Assembly (NCBI GenBank): GCA_019059635.1 | Contig: JAGVRJ010000001.1 | Location: forward strand, 620,001 to 684,000 | Length of the DNA stretch: 64,000 nucleotides | Origin: Proales similis | Taxonomy: Eukaryota; Rotifera; Eurotatoria; Ploima; Proalidae | Direction: 5' to 3' | In this document: positions 33,419-45,400 of the stretch, one piece after another | Layout: every line of letters starts with the position of its first letter | How positions within the stretch are numbered: position 1 is the stretch's first letter | Notes under the pieces: model-generated | Told to the model about the DNA's origin: nothing | The model's input: only the letters and a program-made list of their open reading frames with translations | Databases searched by the model: none | Position numbers and translations under genes: made by a program

Positions 33419-33694
33419 ATGAGCAGCAATTTGAAGAAAACGCGCAACATCAACTCGTTCCGCTTTGAGGCATTTCCGGACCCTCTCTCGCACATGAGAA
33501 CTACTTTACTCGAGTACCCGGAAAAAGAAGGTGCCAATGGACCAGCAGCAGTTAAAAGCAAGCGCAAAGTGCAAAGATACGCCGCTCGTTTCAAAACCCA
33601 ACCAATCACCCTCAAAGAGATTAAGGAAGGCGACGAGTCGAGTGAGCCATGGACCGAGTCAAATCAACGACCACCAGTGAAGCTCGCTTCTTAG
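33419..33694 (+). CDS. Small unrecognised 91-residue protein
   Basis: Open frame from ATG 33419 to the stop at 33692-33694, with no similarity I can name. The protein is hydrophilic with a basic centre (KSKRKVQRYAARFKTQP) followed by ITLKEIKEGDE and a Pro/Ser-rich tail, and no signal peptide or membrane segment. The composition (clear basic-then-acidic block, few Cys) looks coding rather than random, and the frame stands alone with no larger gene opposite. It may be a complete small regulatory protein or the last exon of a longer gene. Function unknown. Confidence 0.5.
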   Translation: MSSNLKKTRNINSFRFEAFPDPLSHMRTTLLEYPEKEGANGPAAVKSKRKVQRYAARFKTQPITLKEIKEGDESSEPWTESNQRPPVKLAS

Positions 33695-34146
33695 CCCCTC
33701 TTTGCCAATGACTTGAACTTTGTAAAAATCTGCCGTTTCATTCAACATGTGTCTACAGCCCAAGTGGTGGCGTCCTGTTCAACTTAGATCCGCTCTCGAT
33801 CTCTACTCTTTCGGTTTAACGTAGCAGTCGATATCGCCGCACTACTTGAAATAAACGCATGTGTCCAAGGAACTGTTGTTTTGCCTCAGCTTGCCTTTAG
33901 TGAGAGCAAATACGCTAAGGCCAGAAGGGAGAGCCAAGCAGAGAGAAGAAAGAGACTAAAGCTAAACAGATTCTTTTTAATAAATAAGCGCCTTGGCAAA
34001 CAGGTCAGACTTGGCCTAGGAGGAAGCCTCCGTGGGCGGCGTAAATAACATAGTAAAATTAAAAACATTTCTTCCTTCTAAAAGCTCAAATCTCATCAGT
34101 CTTGTTAATTAAAATAGGAGAAGTGCGATAAGGACGGCGTTTAAAA
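33695..34146. other. Convergent 3' region
   Basis: Between the stop codons of the small plus-strand gene and the minus-strand EGF/chitin-binding gene. AT-rich with a poly-pyrimidine tract; no gene seen. Confidence 0.45.
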
Positions 34147-36631
34147 TCACTTTCGGTTGAAACGGACTCCCATTTGGGCAAGAGCGGCCAGAGTTTTTGG
34201 TGGCAGTCGTCTGTGGTTGAGTGCACCATCAATCGGGACTGGGCCCATGCGGGCTGAGAGCGGTCTGGCCTGATTCTGGCTCTGTTGTGCTCGGAAGTTG
34301 TTGGTCGGAAGAGGGCGAGACAGGGGACGAGCCATGGGATCGGCGGGCATAAACGGTCCTTCCACGTCCATTCGGTAATAGTCTTCGTCCGAATCAAATC
34401 TGTCGTCGAACTGACGGGCAGGCTCGTAGATTACTCGACTACTGTACGACGACTTGCTCGGCTTGTGCTCGAAAAACGTCGAGCTGTCAAATCTAAAGCT
34501 TTTTCTATCGTTGCCAAACTCGTCGTTTATTCGGCTTTCCATAAATGGTCGATTCTCTTGAAAATCGAACGGTCGATTTTCTTGTGCAACAATAGGTCGA
34601 TTTGCAACTCGTTCATGTTGAATTTGCTGGCGAATATTTGCTTCAATTATCTGTTCGATCGATTGAGGCTTCTCACTTTGAATAGTGATTGTTTGCCCTT
34701 TGTTCTCTTTAACCTGGTTGATCTCTTGAGTCTTTGGCGGCTGCTGGGCCGTTGGAGTCTCTTTCTCTTCGTTTACTGTTGTGCTATTTTGTCGAGTCTC
34801 AGGCTCGGGCTGGCATGCGATCAGCTCCTGATTCCACAAGTAATTGGCTGCGCAAGTTCGAACAAAAGCTCGCCCTTCAAAGTCGCAATGAATGTATTTG
34901 CTGGCTAATGGATGTTCATAATAGTTGTTGACGCCCGGGACCACCTCGAATTTGCTTGGGCAAGGGTTGTCAATTCCGTGACAGCAGCAGTCGTCGATGA
35001 TCTTGTTCTTACAGACGCAGGTATAGCCGCCGGTGAATGAGAGGCATTTGCCGCCATTTTCGCATGGATTCGACTCACAGAAGTCGATGAGACTCTCGCA
35101 GTCACGGCCAGTGTAGCCTTTCTTGCAACTGCATTTGTACGACTCGACGCCCTCTGGCAAACATATGCCGCCGTTTTTGCAAGGATTCTTGACACACTTG
35201 CCTGAGATGGACGACTGGGCGGGTCTTTGCGCAGTGCAGGCCTTTAGTTCGGGATGCCAGAACAGATTGTCGGCGCATTTTCTCACTTCGAATCGCGTTG
35301 AGTTGACACACTCGAGGTAGTAAGCGTCGCTCGGGTTCGGAAGGCTGAAGAACTTTTCTTCGCTTGTCGCGCTCTTGCACGGGTTGCGAATGGTGTTCGA
35401 GCAGTCGGTTCCGATCTCAGAGTTGGGACATTCGCAGTAGAAGGCGTTCGTCTGGTCAACGCATTTTCCTTTGCCACACGCTTCGTCTCCTTCGAGTTTG
35501 CATTCATCAACGTTGATTTGACAGCGATCGCCGGCGTAGCCTTTTTCGCACAGACACTGCGCTTGGCCGTATTCGTCAATGAAGCACTCGCCGTTTGAAG
35601 AGCAGAAGCCCGGCGAGCAGACTGGCGGATTGTAGCCTCTCGGCACACAATGATGAACGTCCTTGTTGAAATCAGTGCCCACTGGACATGCCATTTCGTG
35701 GTAGCGGTTCACGTCGATGCAAATTATATAACCGCCCTTGTTCCAGGGGTTGGGGAATTGCGGAATTTGCCTGCTTCTGAGCACCGATTCCTGGCACGGA
35801 TTTTGCCACTTCTCCTTGCACTCGTCTCCGGCCCAAGGTCTTCGGCACAGACATTCGAAGCTGCCGCCTTCTGCCGGCTGGCAAGTTCCACCGTTGGAGC
35901 ATGGGTTGTCCCTGCACGAGTCATTTAGGATCTCACACTTCTCGCCGGTACGGTCAGCCGGGCAAACGCACTCAAAACCGCCATTAAATAGGGCTCGGCA
36001 CTTTTTGTTTTCTGAACACGGGTTCGAGGCGCAGTCGGTCAGACCGATTTCACAGTTCGGACCAGCCCAGCCCCATGGACATCTGCAAGTGTAGACACCG
36101 TTGCCGCTCGGCACGCAAACGCCTTCGTTCTTACACGGATCCGATAGACACGGGTTGTAGATGTGATTGTTGGGCGCCGAGTTGAAGACAGGGAAAGCGA
36201 GCTCAGGAAAAGACAGAGCGCGCTGATCGGCCGGTATCGAGTTGAGCTCAAGTTTGGAGTTGATTGGCTGAGGTTTCTTGTTTTGCTGGGTGCCGATGTC
36301 AATTCGTTGGGACGAGTTGATGTCTACTGGTGAAGAGACAGGTCGGGTGACCACTTCGGTGGCCGAGATGGCCGGAGGCTTGAATCCTTCGATCGGATCG
36401 GTGGTGATTGAAATAGACTGCGCCAGCGGTTCCGATTTGGCCGATTTAACGCTCTTCTGGGCCTGATCGACCGCAGACAACATTCGAACAAAATCGTCGC
36501 TTGCAAATTGCTTGGCAAAAGCCCAGGCATCTGTTGAGGAAAACAATTTAGGTCAGAGTGGAGAGTAAACCACCACACATGCTCTTACGTATGCCCAGAC
36601 AGGCTAAGACCATAAACTGTAAAACACGCAT
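34147..36631 (-). CDS. Secreted EGF-repeat and chitin-binding (CBM14) mosaic protein
   Basis: Blocks 36589-36631 and 34147-36530 join in phase (808 residues). Exon 1 plus four residues give a signal peptide (MRVLQFMVLACLGIHAWA). After a Ser/Pro linker (to about residue 140) come ten six-cysteine modules: EGF x3, CBM14 (peritrophin-A type), EGF x2, CBM14, EGF x2, CBM14. Examples are NPCLSDPCKNEGVCVPSGNG (EGF1), NVDECKLEGDEACGKGKCVD (calcium-binding-like EGF5) and CADNLFWHPELKAC (second CBM14). The C-terminal 220 residues are Gln/Asn/Arg/Pro-rich and disordered, with no membrane anchor. Likely an extracellular matrix or cuticle component binding chitin-like polymer; the partner is unknown. Confidence 0.88.
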
Positions 36632-37507
36632 CTCTAAGAGACAAACTCTAAAATTAATTGGCTGCAATCTCGGTTTAATTAGACAGGCAAGAGGTTAAGT
36701 AGTAGAGCGAGAAGCAGAAAGCGAGACTTAAACACTGGTTACAACACGGACTTTAAGTTGTTAATGATCACCAAAATTCAAAGCCGCTCTTCTTTTAAGC
36801 TCAGCGGTGTTCGCAAAGCTTGATTTGAGAGGAAATGGCGCGCGCTCTCTCACACGCATGCACTCGTTATGGATTTGAATTGTGCAATTGGCGGTTTAAC
36901 ACTCAGCGGTCTTACATTCAGCGTGCTAAACTGTTCTATCGGGGCCCCTCTCCCTTTTCTCGACGAAACCATTTGAAGCTTCAATTTGAGCTGCTGTCTA
37001 GCGTTAATAGCTCTCTCAAAGTGATTTGCGCTTGTATTCAATATGTTTAGCAACAAGAACAATTCGGAGTTGAATAAAAAGTGGGCGAAAGAGAAAAGAG
37101 AGAGAGATCGCAAGGGAGGAGCCGGATTTTCTTGACCAAGTGATCGTTTTTCCTTTCCTTTTGTTACCCCCCGATCTGCTATTTGCAGCAGGGAATCGAT
37201 AAGCGCCTGTCATTAGACTCTTGCTTTTGAAATTAAATACGTTTAACCGAGCTGACGAGGCAGTGAAATCAAATCGCGTCTGATGTGATGTAAGGATCAT
37301 CGTCTCATGTCTGCCGCTTGTTGAGTAATTTTCGCCGAGAGGAAATTTCCTTGAAAAACGCTCTCCGACTGCCTAGAGTCTACTCTTTACAGCCCCGTAG
37401 TCCCATAATTGTCCACTCGAAGAAATAAGAAAAGATTCCAAGCACGAGTGTTTAAATTTAGCAAGAAAACGAGTTTGAATGAAAATAAAGCACAATGATC
37501 GGATATG
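36632..37507. other. Intergenic region between EGF/CBM14 gene and globin 2
   Basis: 5' flank of the secreted mosaic gene and 3' flank of globin 2. No coding or repeat feature supported. Confidence 0.45.
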
Positions 37508-38189
37508 CTAAGAATAAAGAGGAGACGAATGCTGAAGATGATCTTGCTTGCTGATTTCTGATTCGAGGCCCTTGATCATTTCGCCAACGAGAAGCCAGAA
37601 CACTTGGCGCCATACTCGGCTTCTTTGTCGGTTGAACGGACAGCTTTTGATCGGCAAATGCTTCTTAAGTGCAAACATGAAACTCTCCTCAAAAACCTAA
37701 ACATGATTACTCTGATTTAAAGTGGCCCGTCAGAGCGAAAATCAACGCGGTGTTTACCAGGAAGTGTTCTGGCCTTACGCCGTAGCGAAAATGTCTGCAG
37801 CCTAGTTGATTGAGCGACTGCTGTTGGGCGATCATTGCCTCGAGGCCTGACTCGCTGATTCGGTTCACGATCCCGCCAAGCACATCGACAATCTTTTTTG
37901 CGTGATAAGTCACTTGTGGATTGCTCAGCATTTCGGCCTCAGTGTTTAAGAAAATCGCAAACTTCCACTTGTTTTTCACTTCTTGGTGCTCGGTGAATAT
38001 TCTGAAAATAGTCGTTTTAGATGAATGTCAAGACGAGGAGAAATGTAAAGAAACAAGAGCAAACCGAATCATGATTGAGTTTCCCAAATCATTTTTGCTT
38101 TCGATTAAACTCCAGTCAGAACGCAGCATCTTCAAATCTGCGTCGCTGAGAGATTCCGAGCACTTTGTGTTTTGCTGAATATTTCCCAT
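37508..38189 (-). CDS. Globin 2 (globin-X-like)
   Basis: Second haem globin, 185 residues from blocks 38065-38189, 37758-38001 and 37508-37696. The intron positions and phases equal those of globin 1, so the pair arose by duplication. YHAKKI carries the distal His and LGCRHFRYGV the proximal His; MLSNPQVTYH and FEESFMFALKKHLP align directly with globin 1. The N-terminus is MGNIQQN, again with Gly2 available for myristoylation but no Ser/Thr at position 6. Two Cys near the N-terminus and F helix differ from globin 1. It lies 7.7 kb from globin 1 with TMED, the small gene and the EGF gene between, so it is a dispersed rather than adjacent duplicate. Confidence 0.9.
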
Positions 38190-39407
38190 CTGAATAAATA
38201 AAATAGACGAAAGAGATGAGCGGCATATTTAAGAGTGCCTCTTTCAAAGAAGGCGTGTTACGGCGGCTAGTCGTGTAGCGATAAATTGAATTTTTTAAAT
38301 GACAAGACCAGAAAATTGAAACCAGTAAAAGCAGAAAGAGAGCGCCATGCAATTTAAAGGAGCTGGTCGGGCTGCTATTTTATCCATAAATTATGAGAGC
38401 AGCCAGACAAATTGAAGCTGGAAAGAGATTAGCTCGGCACTTTGCTAATTCGAGCTATTATTCTTCAGTTACTTTGCAAGGAAATCTGTCCCGGTTCTGA
38501 TATGCTCCGAATGCCTTCTTTTCCCTCGATCTGCCTTTGTGACAAAAATAAAAATAAACGGTGATCAAGTTAACACAACCAGACCGAGATTACACGGCTG
38601 GCTGCTAATTATACGATTGATGCCTTCTGATTGGGGCAAAAGAGGCTCGCAAAACTAAAAGGTCACAAAATGCCTTGAATTTCAGTCAGAAAGAATGCCG
38701 CTTCTGTCGTAGAATGGCTTCAATTTTGTTCCCGTGTGCAATATTAGGAAAGTCTGGTTTCCGTTCGGGAATTAATATTGCGCAAGTTGCTTGCTTATGG
38801 TATTTTTTTTTGATGATTTGGATGAAAAAAAGGAGCTGCGCATCAGTTGACTAATTGATCAAAAGTATTTCCGCTTCGCTCGGCACTAATTGTCTCACAG
38901 GAGGAGAAGAAGAAATTGAAGGTGAATATCAAAATTCATAGACACGCTATTCTGACAGCCGCCCTCCGGTCACGTTTCTCCTACGCTGTGCGCGCTCTTT
39001 CATGTCATGAGCCGTCTGCTTCGGCTCTTGCTCAAATTTTAATTCCATTCTAATTGGTTTAATTTGTTAATCACGCACTTTTTTTGCTGAGACGAAACAG
39101 GCGGCCGAAATGCGCAAAGATTCACATTTAATCGAGCAGCATTGGTTAAGAATTTATTTACTCTAAAAAAGGTGGATAATGTTCGAGCGTATAAAATTCA
39201 TATAAAAGAGAAGGTTATTGAAATGGATTATTTTAGCGTTGGATTATTTTGTCTAATGTCTCAGCTATACTCATTGTTGATTCATAGAATGAAAAATAAA
39301 TGCCGCCGAGCAAAAGAATAGATTAATAGGCGGACGTTGATTATTCAAATATTTATGAATAAACTCATACAGGCTGAAAATTGCTTGCGTGAGAAGAATC
39401 GATCGAG
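38190..39407. other. 1.2-kb intergenic region
   Basis: Downstream of spatacsin and upstream of globin 2. AT-rich; no open frame with recognisable content and no structured RNA seen. Confidence 0.5.
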
Positions 39408-42400
39408 CTAGAGCTTTTTGCACATCAAAAGATCTTTGACGATCGACGCAAATTGCGACGAAGAGCTTTGCATTTCAATGCTGAAATCGTCCACTCCGAG
39501 CAGACTAGAGAGACGGTAGGCACGAGCTACATCTCGACAGCCTCTCAGGATTTCTTTCACGTTCTCGATGCTCTGCTCGCTTAGCTTGGCGCCTTCGTTT
39601 CGCATCGTCTTCAGCCTGGCCACCAGCTCGTCCAAAAACAGGCCGCTCACACTCACATACGACCTGAGATCGTTGTAATATTTACGATTGTTGTTGATCA
39701 CAAACTGGTTAATGAGCGCTTGCGGCCAGTCGTCTCGTTTCTCGTACGCTTCGCTCACGATGTAAGCCTTGAAAAGAGAGTGCCAAGCACCGAAAGCAAC
39801 TTAGACCTAAGTCTCTTGGATCAGTGCTGGGCGTTGCCCTTACCTCCCAAAAACTCTTGTGGCTGACAATAAACTCGGTCACTTGAGTCGGCTCCATGTT
39901 TATGATCAATCTCTCGCTGGCCAAATAGCTCATTTGCAGAGCAATAAGCCGAGCTTTGCGGATGCACGTTTCGGCTTGTCGATTGCAATCGTCCTTGAAA
40001 GTGAATTTCATTAATAGTTTATAAAGCAAGCAACACGGCTGGTTCTCTCTCTCTCTCTCTTTCTATTGCTTCCGTGCCCTCAACCCTCTTATTAACTGCA
40101 ATCTATGATGCTGATTGTTACCTTGAGATAGCTCTGAGCGGCATCACTAAAGTACTGGAGAACGCTCTGCAGGAATATTAAATTTTCTGATGTGTTCTCC
40201 AGGCTCTTGTCGCACAACTGCTTCAGCTGTTGATAGGCGGCCTCCTCGAGCATCACGGCAATTTCTCTGTGCATCGTGAAGTTGAGTGTGACCATTGTGT
40301 AGGTCTCGTAGTCGTTAGGATGGTTTTTCCTCAAATAGTCAAGCAAAGCCAGCCGCAGTTTGTTATCCTGAAATAAATTAGAAAACTGCAAGTGCGCCAA
40401 GTCAGAGAAGACGTTGCAAACCTTGCCGGTCCCTTTGCTGAACAACATTTCAAATTTCTGATTATTCCACAAATAGTCCATAATGTAGCTCATTTCGCTG
40501 TAATGAGCGATGCCGGTCAATAATCGAATCTGAGCGAGTGTCACAAGTCACATGCGATTTAAAAGTGAAGCGGTTGACAAATGAACGCTGGCGTTTACCA
40601 TCAGATTGAATTCTCGCGCCGCCTCCAGCTTGCGCGCGCAGTATTTACAGTCCTCGAGCACATTCGATATTCCATCCATTGAGCATGATTGAACAAAGCA
40701 AATGTGCGACTTGACGAGCAGTTCAACAATGATCGCGTACGAGTTGTTTTGATTTGATTTGCCGCTCTCTTTGTAGTAGCTGCGGCTTCTGTCGAGCAGC
40801 CGCGCGCCAAACAGACAAACGTCCTGATTGAATATGAGAGTGAATCGACAGAACTCTTCTCTACTTAACGGATCATTCAGCAATTGTTTGCCGCTGATTT
40901 TGCTTCCCGTCGCCTCCTCTGATTCGAGCAAATTGTTACATTTCGAGATCGTCATCAGTTCTGTTGGCAGTTGCCTCCTACCCGTCTGTTGCTGCTGATC
41001 AAAGTAGTTCTCCAGAGTTTTAATCAGCTCCTCCAAAATGAAGTCGCACAACATTTCGGCGTCCAGGTCATAGGCCTGGACAAACTGGCTAGCGATCTCG
41101 TACTTTTGACTTTCGCTCGACTGCAAAATTGCTCTCAACAAATTCCATTCGTTTTCTCTAAGTAGCTTCAGAAAGCTCATGTTCAACACCTTCGGGGGGT
41201 AAATGGAAACTTTCTCGATCAAATGAGACCTTGAGAAGAGACCAAACCTTGTTGGCCAGCTGGTAGTCGAGCAGGATGCGTTTGGAGAACTTGTTGCCGT
41301 AATGGCAGAGCTCGACCATCTTCTGCAAGTACTCCAGGCGGCTCTTGATCTTCTCGCTTGGATTCTCATCGAACGGCTTTGAAATGGATCGCAGCACGTT
41401 GGTTAGCTTTACTCCTTTGAGCGATGCTGTGTCGAGCGTTTGCGTCTGATAGTTCAACTCTTCGGGTGTGAGCAGATCGAGACATATGTAAATCATGTTC
41501 TACACATAAGACGACAAATGAAGTGCAAAAATGAAAGCTAAAAAGCAAACTAGGCTACCAGCAGGATTCGAAAGTCTTGATTAAAGTAGCCAAAGTGCTT
41601 GGCTATCAAGTAGGACTGGCCCAGTTTGCCGATCTCGATCAAATTGAACAGAAGCGTATTGAGCGCTTCTTTGTCCTTCAAGTCGCGCCGCGTCAGTTGC
41701 TTGTTTAAAATAAACTAAGAAAGCTGCAAATGAAATACTCACGTTTATGTTCAAGCGAGAGTCGATGGTAAAGTCGTTCACTCTTCCCTCCTTGATGACC
41801 AGTTCAACAAGGTTCCTGATCGGATCCGATTTGATTCGGCCGAACAAGAGCATGCGTTTGAATATTTCTCTCAAATTGCTCGACTCGCCTTTTTTCTCTG
41901 CTCTCTGCGCCGAGTTCAAGTTGTGAGCCAAAATACGAACGAACGTGCCGAGTCAGCTTACTTTTTTCTGCTCGACCACAAAGTTGAGCAAGAGCTCCCA
42001 AAGCTGCTGATTGGTGTCTAGATCACTGGGACAGAGCTGGCAAATTAGATTGAGGAGGACGATTCTCTCCAATATGAGATTCGACAGGCTCTTCTGCAGC
42101 TGAACGATGCGCGAGACAAACGCCAATTAGATATAGATTGAGCAACTGGCTGGAAATCTTTACTTTGAGGAAGTCGATAAAGTCGGTGTCTTTGATTCCG
42201 ATTCGCATGAGATGAACGTGAGCGTTCTTCCAAAATTCGAGAATTTCATCGAAATCGTTGTTCAGCCGCAATGTTTCAATTTGCCAGCCTATTCGAGCCA
42301 AATGAATTCGGTCTTTGCTCAGCGCACAAAAGTCGCTCAGCTCTTCGGCTTCGTCGAACTTTTGCGCCTTCAGCAGCTCCTCGATGGCCCTGATGCACAG

Positions 42401-45400
42401 CTCGTTGAAACTTTCGCTCTTCTCGTCGGCCTCTAGCCACTCGTCGTTGATCACATTTATCTTGTTGTTCTTCAATGTAAACACCAGTTTGATTATTCGA
42501 TCGAACTCGTTCTCTTTTAGATTTGAATTTAACCGTTGGCATTGATGCGCGAATTGAAATAAAGCGAAATAGCAACTCACTTGGCCCTAGAATGGCGGAA
42601 AACATTTCAAGGTCTTCGATCGTGTTGCATCTGATTACAGTTATCCGCGTCAGCTTTCCGATCACTTCCTCGTACCATTCGAGCGGAATCGACGAGTGAT
42701 GCTTGCTGAGCGTCAGCTTCCATTATTATTTGAATATAATTTCAGTCATTTTTAGCCCAAACCGCATTGCCAGCCCACCTTGATCAGCTCGCTCCGGTAG
42801 GCTGTGTACAACTTGCCTGCTTTGTTCTTGTCTCGCCGCACGAACAATGAGTACAGGAAGTGAACATACGTGTCGAGGATTGTGCCCTAAACGAGTTAAT
42901 TCAGTCTCTCTCTCTAGCACATAAATATGCAAAACTGAATACTGAGCTGGCGCACCTGAAGAAATATTTTCGTGGCGTTGAGCAAAGTGCGCAGGTGCGA
43001 CATGGCTGCTGAAATTTGAATCGCCTGCTTGAGGTTGTCGAGTCCAAACAGGCTGCCTTTGTTCGCCTTGCCGCTCTCGGCGCAAGGCTTCGGCGCTTGT
43101 CGCAGAGATGAGAATAGAAACGCGCATAAACAACTTATCTTGTCATGTTGCTGTCAACGTCGAATAATAGACAAAGCGAATGCTTAATAATCGACAAAAG
43201 TGGCAGAGAACTGGACCGACTTACTTTGTAGAACGTGGCAAACACGGCCAGAACAGGAGCGAACCAACGCAGCGCTTCGAGCTGCAGCTGAACGGCCGGG
43301 TCTTTGGCGCTCTGGCATGTAATCAGCAGCTCGTAAAAGTCCATTGACACAAGTCGCTCTGAAATTTTCTCTCCTCTTTGAGTTGGGCGTTCGTTCGATA
43401 CGCAGTCGATGGGACATTTACCTTCACAGTTTTCGATTGAAGTTCTCGTTTCTATTGATTGTGTGATTTCTGGCTCGTTGTCGCTCGAATCTTGTTCGAC
43501 GAGTTGAAAAGAGTAAAGCGAGCGAAAAGACGGAACTACTTCTAACCACTTTGCCTGTGTTTGTTGGCACGTCTGCCGCTCAGTCGACTGCGAGCAGTTC
43601 TTTTAAATAAACCGGTGGATAGCATGGAGGAAACACGACTCTCGGTTCGTTTAATTGCACTCTTGATTCGATTGGAAATCACGCTCTCCTTTGAAGTAAC
43701 GCCGACTACGTTGTGAAGTGCATATTCCAAATGCTGCTTTAGACCCGTGTCATTAAAGTACTGAAGGCAGCTGATGACCTAGATGTTCCGAAGCGTCAGA
43801 AAGAGGAAAGAAACGCTTCCTGACAACCGAGCGCCGCCCAACCTGAAAGCGAGGAAACTGATAGAGCTGAGCAAAGAGGAGAAACATGAGCCACTGGTTG
43901 GACTCGGCGCACATTCGCAGGTACTTGGACGGATAGGGAAGGCCGTTGAGCTTGCAGAAGCTCATCAACGGCAGCCATATGAGACAAGCGTCGAGCGTAG
44001 AAGTCTTGTTCATGTCGACATACTCGGCCATGACTGTGCCGAGCACACGCTCGAAAATGGTTACCAAACGACGCGCGTCAATCTCGCCGCTCATCAGCTC
44101 GACAAACGTCTTGATTGACTTTTGAGCGGCCAGCTCCATGTTCATTCCGTGCTTTTGATAGAAATCGGCGAGCACGTTGATCAAGTAGCGCACAAGTTTC
44201 AGGCTGTAGTTGTCCTCGTCAAGTAGCTGCGTGAACAGAAGCGCCGAGTTGCAAATTCTAAAATCCGCAAAGTTATTCACGAGGATCAGGTTGGCGCGCA
44301 GCCTCGCTTCGTCGACCAGTGTCTTGTTCACTTTGCCAAAGCGCTCTATTTGCGAGTTGAAAAATTGATAGCAGGCGAAAAAGGGCCGAGTCTGCTGCAA
44401 GAAAAAGGCATAGTCAAGTCTTTCCTTGTACGAGTGCTTGTCGGCAAATGTTTGATTCTGGAATGAGACCAGCTGCGCCATCGGAGAAGGCGGCAGTCTG
44501 TCGTCTGTCTTGTAGAAGGCCACCGTGTTGAGCTTTTGCCAAGCGAATGCCCTAGACAAGTCGAGACGTGAGTTTTCCTTCCAGGTTTTCGCGTTTAAAA
44601 TGAGAAGAATAAGCTGCGACACGTTCAAGTCACCTGAAGGAGCGTGTAGAGCGAAATTGGAGAGCTCAGGCAATTCGGATCCACGATAAGCCTTAGCGCC
44701 GGGTATTTCTCGGTTAGATGCTCAATAGCATTCGATTCAGTTGGACTGAACGGAACCTGAACATCGAGAAGAATACAAGCGAACACAACCGAATGATTGG
44801 GTCAAGTCGAAAAATCAAAGCCATTTAGATTTGCTTACATCGAAAAAGAGCGAGAGGGCGAGCGCACCCAAATGATGCTGGCGGTGTTTAGACGAGAATA
44901 GATTTGCGACCTCCAAGTTGTCTTGAAAGTTCAACGCGAACTCAAAGTTTTTAAGGCAAACATTGGAAAAATAGGTGGACGAGTCGATCTTTTCGGCGTC
45001 GCTCAGATTGCGTCTGAACGCCAGCATCAGCTTGAGCATTTTGTTCTCGTTTAAATCAATTGATGCAGAATAGGCGAGCAAATCGTGACTTGTGCGTTTT
45101 GGTCCGTTCGCTTTGCTGATTGAGACCGCATGGAAGAGTCGAGAAGAGTGAGTTTTCGATTCGAATGCCAATTTGAAAGTTTTTTTACTTGAACGCGTCC
45201 AAATATGCCCAAATGAGCTGGACCGGCGCCACTTTGGCGTAGCTGAGACGCATTATTAGACCAATGTGAAAATCGTCGCTGCGTTTTCCGACCGAGTAAG
45301 CGTCAAACAGCACTTTGCTGGCGTTCACATGCTTCAGCAACTGATTCAATTCATTTCTCTCTGATTCGAGAGCTTGGCTGTAAGCCAGACTGAGAAGAAA

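Noticed and set aside
34285..36466. Plus-strand frames op­posite the EGF/CBM14 gene
   Set aside because: Regular cysteine spacing supports the minus strand only; the others are shadows.
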